Assembly: GCA_021776415.1 (NCBI GenBank)
Contig: JAJFFY010000024.1
Span: 1-64,000 of the forward strand
DNA: 64,000 nt
Reading direction: 5' to 3'
Source: Hyphococcus sp.
Lineage (GTDB): Bacteria > Pseudomonadota > Alphaproteobacteria > Caulobacterales > Parvularculaceae
The notes below the pieces were generated by a model, which had not been told where the DNA came from, made no database searches, and saw only the letters and a program-made list of their open reading frames with translations. How positions within the stretch are numbered: the stretch's first letter is position 1; each line of letters opens with the position of its first letter. Shown here in pieces: positions 61,107 to 64,000 of this stretch. The position numbers were made by a program, and so were the translations under genes.

Positions 61107-61171
61107 CCGAAGGATAGTCGTTGTTTAGGGGAATGTCCGCCCACGCGACTTCACACTGTCGTGACTACAGC

Positions 61172-61840
61172 TTATTTCCTGGGGCCATCTTTTGCAGGGG
61201 GATCGTCATAGTAAACGTCTATGGCGATGCCGGTCTGCTGGATCTCGCCGCGCAGCACCAGCGCGTCAATATTGGTGGGCTCAAGCGTTAGCGCCTCTAC
61301 GACGTCGGCGGCTGCGGCGACATAGTCGCCAAGCGCGATATGGGCGCGCCCGCTCAACACATAGGTGTCTGCTGAAACAAACCCTGATTGGCTCGCGGAC
61401 CGCACGGAGGCGACGACCTGCAGCCATTTTTCTTGGGCGGCGTAGACTTTTACAGCGGTGAGATAGAGCTCGCCAGCGCCCGGCGCCAGTTCAAATGCGG
61501 CGTTGATTGCCGCTTGCGCCAAATCTGTCTCGCCGGCTTCAAGCCATGCACTGGCCGCCTGTGAGAGCAGGCGCGCGCGAATAAAATCATCGCCGGCGTC
61601 TTTGCGCTGCGCAATCTGTTCAAGCCGGGCCGCGCCGAGCTTGGCGAAACCCGCCGCGATATCGGCAAGCGCCAGACAATGCTGTGCGTTGGCGCCGCCG
61701 CCTTCGTCAGTCCATTGCTGTGCGGCGGCTCTACCGCGGTCGATATCGGCTTCAACCAGGGAGATGCAATCTTGATAGCGCTGGCTCGACGGGGCTAAGG
61801 CGGCTGTGACAAGCGCTAGAAGAGTGGCGGTGATGCTCAT
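61172..61840 (-). CDS. exported TPR-like protein
   Basis: The 222-residue product has a short signal peptide (ATLLALVTAALAPSSQ) and helical, alanine-rich repeats. The segments SAWLEAGETDLAQAAINAAF, ELYLTAVKVYAAQEKWLQVV and YVLSGRAHIALGDYVAAAAD look like tetratricopeptide repeats, which mediate protein-protein contacts, here in the periplasm. No enzyme motif is present. It lies 82 bases downstream of the divL-like gene on the same strand and may share its transcript. Confidence 0.75.
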   Translation of the reverse strand: MSITATLLALVTAALAPSSQRYQDCISLVEADIDRGRAAAQQWTDEGGGANAQHCLALADIAAGFAKLGAARLEQIAQRKDAGDDFIRARLLSQAASAWLEAGETDLAQAAINAAFELAPGAGELYLTAVKVYAAQEKWLQVVASVRSASQSGFVSADTYVLSGRAHIALGDYVAAAADVVEALTLEPTNIDALVLRGEIQQTGIAIDVYYDDPPAKDGPRK

Positions 61841-61922
61841 GCCTCAAGCTTAGACAAGAAAATGACGGCGCAAAAGAGGCGGCGTCAAATAGACAATGCG
61901 CATGAGGGTTTAGTAATGAAAG

Positions 61923-64000
61923 CTATTCCGCCGCCCGAGGCGCCGTGGCCTTGGCGCGCCGTTTTCTGGGGGTTTTGGCTTTTGTCGCCTTCTTAGCCGC
62001 CGGCTTTTTGGGGCGCGGCGGTTTTTTTGTCGTCTCGGTTGGCGGGGTGGCGGCGGCCTGCTGTGGCGCTGCTTCCGGTAGGTAACAGGTGACCCTGGCG
62101 CCTTCGCCCTCCTCGGAGTCCATTCGGGTCCAACCGCCATGCAGGCTGACAAAGCGCTCCACCAGAGAAAGCCCAAGCCCCGCCCCGGCGCTCGGGCCGC
62201 GGCTGACAAATGCGTCGAAAACTTTGGCGCCGTCTTCGGGCGATATCCCGCGTCCGGTGTCTTCAACCCATAACTTGACTACACCGTCGCTACGGCTGGC
62301 GCCCAGCGTCACGCCGCCGGCGGCGCCTGTATAGGCGAATGCGTTGGACAACAGGTTGAACAGCACCTGCTTGATACGCCGCTCGTCGATATTGGCGGCG
62401 CCAATATTTTTCGGGCAATCGACGGTGAGCGCTATCTGCGTGTCTTCTGCTTTTAGCGCGGCAAAGGTCGCAGCATTTTCCAACAGGGCGCGAATATCGG
62501 TTTCGCGCCGGTCGAGCTCAAGCTTGCCAGCGTCGATGGCGGCAAGGTCGATGACGTCGTTGATGAGGTCGCGCAAATGATAGGATGCAGACAAAACGCT
62601 GGCGACATAGTCTTTTTGCCGGTCGTTCAAAACTCCGAACATCTGGCCGTCGAGCATCTCCGAAAACCCAATGATTGTCGAAAGCGGCGTGCGCAGTTGG
62701 TAGGAGACATGGTCAACAAATTTTGATTTCAGCCGGTCGGCGTTTTCAAGAATGGCGTTGCGCTCTTTGAGTTCCTTCTCGCGCTCTTTGGAATCGGTAA
62801 TGTTGAGGAAATGGGCGAGGGTTGCGCCATCGGGCAGTGGCTCTGTTCCAAAGGCGATGGTGCGCCCGTCGCGCAGGGAAACTTCTACGCCGGATACGGG
62901 TTTGCGATCTTCCGGCAGTTTTGAGGTGACGGCGCGCCGGATCAACGCCAGCTTTTCGTCACCGTCAAGCGCCTTGGCGATAAAGCTCGACGCGATCGCA
63001 TCGACATGTGGTTTCTTATCGAGGGCCTTGGCGTTGAGCCGCCACAGTTGCCGGAAGGCTTTGTTATAGAGCCTTAGCGAGCCGTCGGCGCCAAACACCG
63101 CCACCGCTTCGGTCAGATTGTTCAATGTCGCTTTTTGGACGCTGATCTGGGTGTTGTATTGCGCTTCAAGGGAGACTTTTTCGGTAATATCTTCGAACGC
63201 CGCCATGATGCCGCCAAGCGGGTGGCGCTGTTTGGCCAGCCTTATCGTGCGTCCGTCGGGCAGGTGCCAGATTTCGTCGGGCGCATCGGCGTCGCGTTCC
63301 GATCCGGGCGGGCCAACTTCTTCCGTGTAAAGCGCAAGCTGTTGTGCTTTCCATTGGTCATAGTCCGCCGGCTCGGGCAATTTTCCGTCGAATCGGAGCT
63401 GGTCGAGAATTTCTCCGTGATAGGTGCGCCCGCTCAATGCCGCGTCATCAATATCCCATAGCTCCTGGAAGGCTCGGTTATGGTAGATGAGATTTTGGCT
63501 GGCGCCGAAGATTGCGACCGCTGTTTGTATCTGGTCGAGCGTGCGCTGATTAGCTTCAATATGCTGGCGCAAATCAGCTTTGGTTTTGTCGAGCTCTGTG
63601 GCGTCGATCGCAAAACCGCCAAGCGCTGCATCGCCGGATCCATGTAGCGGCGATTCAATCACGCGCAAGACGCGGCGTTCGCCGCGAGAATTGATAATGA
63701 TGCGCCCTTCCGTCGCCTTGCGCTCCACTGCGGCGTTGCCGGCGACGTTCTTGATCGATGGATCAAGTTCGATTTGCTGGCGGATAACTTCTGCGGCCGA
63801 CGTCGCCTCGACGGCTTCGACATAGGCGCGGTTGACCCAGACAAGCGCCAGGTCGCCATTGCGGCGCCAGGCGGGCAGGGGTGAGCGCTCCAGCAATGCA
63901 TGAGAGCCGTGAAGGTCGGTGGCGCGTTCGCGGAAGGCGCCGATAATGGCGCCGTCCTCAACCATCCGCACGGCAGGATCGGTCAGCCACAACGCCACCT
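61923..64000 (-). CDS. divL: DivL-type sensor kinase with tyrosine phosphoacceptor (partial)
   Basis: At least 691 residues are present; the N-terminus lies beyond the right edge. Three PAS-like regions (about 35-135, 150-275 and 290-405 of the fragment) lead to a HisKA domain and an HATPase domain. HisKA reads KFVDHVSYQLRTPLSTIIGF, with Tyr433 (codon 62700-62702) where the phosphorylated histidine should be. The ATPase has NLLSNAFAYTGAAGG, EDTGRGISPEDG and GAGLGLSLVERFV. This substitution is the hallmark of Caulobacter DivL, which controls CckA-CtrA signalling in the cell cycle. A Lys/Arg/Pro-rich C-terminal tail of about 60 residues is added. Confidence 0.88.
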   Translation of the reverse strand, partial: VALWLTDPAVRMVEDGAIIGAFRERATDLHGSHALLERSPLPAWRRNGDLALVWVNRAYVEAVEATSAAEVIRQQIELDPSIKNVAGNAAVERKATEGRIIINSRGERRVLRVIESPLHGSGDAALGGFAIDATELDKTKADLRQHIEANQRTLDQIQTAVAIFGASQNLIYHNRAFQELWDIDDAALSGRTYHGEILDQLRFDGKLPEPADYDQWKAQQLALYTEEVGPPGSERDADAPDEIWHLPDGRTIRLAKQRHPLGGIMAAFEDITEKVSLEAQYNTQISVQKATLNNLTEAVAVFGADGSLRLYNKAFRQLWRLNAKALDKKPHVDAIASSFIAKALDGDEKLALIRRAVTSKLPEDRKPVSGVEVSLRDGRTIAFGTEPLPDGATLAHFLNITDSKEREKELKERNAILENADRLKSKFVDHVSYQLRTPLSTIIGFSEMLDGQMFGVLNDRQKDYVASVLSASYHLRDLINDVIDLAAIDAGKLELDRRETDIRALLENAATFAALKAEDTQIALTVDCPKNIGAANIDERRIKQVLFNLLSNAFAYTGAAGGVTLGASRSDGVVKLWVEDTGRGISPEDGAKVFDAFVSRGPSAGAGLGLSLVERFVSLHGGWTRMDSEEGEGARVTCYLPEAAPQQAAATPPTETTKKPPRPKKPAAKKATKAKTPRKRRAKATAPRAAE

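Noticed and set aside
60863-61144. N-terminal extension of the six-helix membrane protein to 61144
   Set aside because: The extra residues run through a terminator hairpin and a structured region, with no ribosome site at the distal start.

Overview
The window looks like chromosomal DNA of an alphaproteobacterium. The main clues are a DivL-type sensor kinase with tyrosine in place of the phosphoacceptor histidine (right edge), a 1635-residue NAD-glutamate dehydrogenase, an rpe/heparinase-like/purH block and several stem-loop intergenic repeats of alphaproteobacterial style. I cannot place it to genus; a Caulobacterales, Hyphomonadaceae or Parvularcula-like lineage is a guess. I found no tRNA, rRNA, CRISPR array or insertion sequence.

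Layout. 0-13 kb is mostly housekeeping and mixed genes: pmbA, GST, a glutamine amidotransferase, an enoyl-CoA hydratase, a canonical UbiD, PhnA/YjdM, a sulfotransferase, a P-loop ATPase, prfC and a YeiH-type exporter. 14-27 kb is an accessory catabolic and transport region: a double-OsmC protein, two MarR regulators, a DctPQM TRAP transporter, a cytosolic ThDP (thiamine diphosphate) enzyme, a TauE-type exporter, a ubiX-tetR pair divergent from a second UbiD-like gene, a cytosolic solute-binding-fold protein and a CMD/AhpD-like protein. 28.7-40.4 kb is a plus-strand run whose products are almost all predicted to be exported: an FG-GAP lipoprotein, a Tat-exported GMC-dehydrogenase small subunit with its GMC catalytic subunit, an acetamidase/formamidase-like protein, a TonB-dependent receptor, a RidA-like protein, an esterase, a VOC protein and a Tat-exported benzoylformate-decarboxylase-like ThDP enzyme. 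40.5-47.1 kb adds an aldehyde dehydrogenase, a DUF3179 membrane protein, a Tat-exported HD-fold protein, a LysR regulator with two DNA-binding domains, and pobA. 47.8-64 kb returns to core functions: aldo/keto reductase, rpe, heparinase-like, CapD-like dehydratase, purH, gdh, membrane and TPR proteins, and divL.

How the parts may work together (inference). The accessory genes read as an aromatic-compound catabolic programme. The receptor would bring the substrate across the outer membrane. The esterase, GMC dehydrogenase and ThDP lyase would process it in the periplasm, and the TRAP system would import acidic products. UbiD/UbiX, the aldehyde dehydrogenase and PobA would then funnel products to protocatechuate. 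A recurring operator-like motif, approximately GTTGCA-NN-TGCAAC, lies upstream of six of these scattered transcription units and suggests a single regulon.
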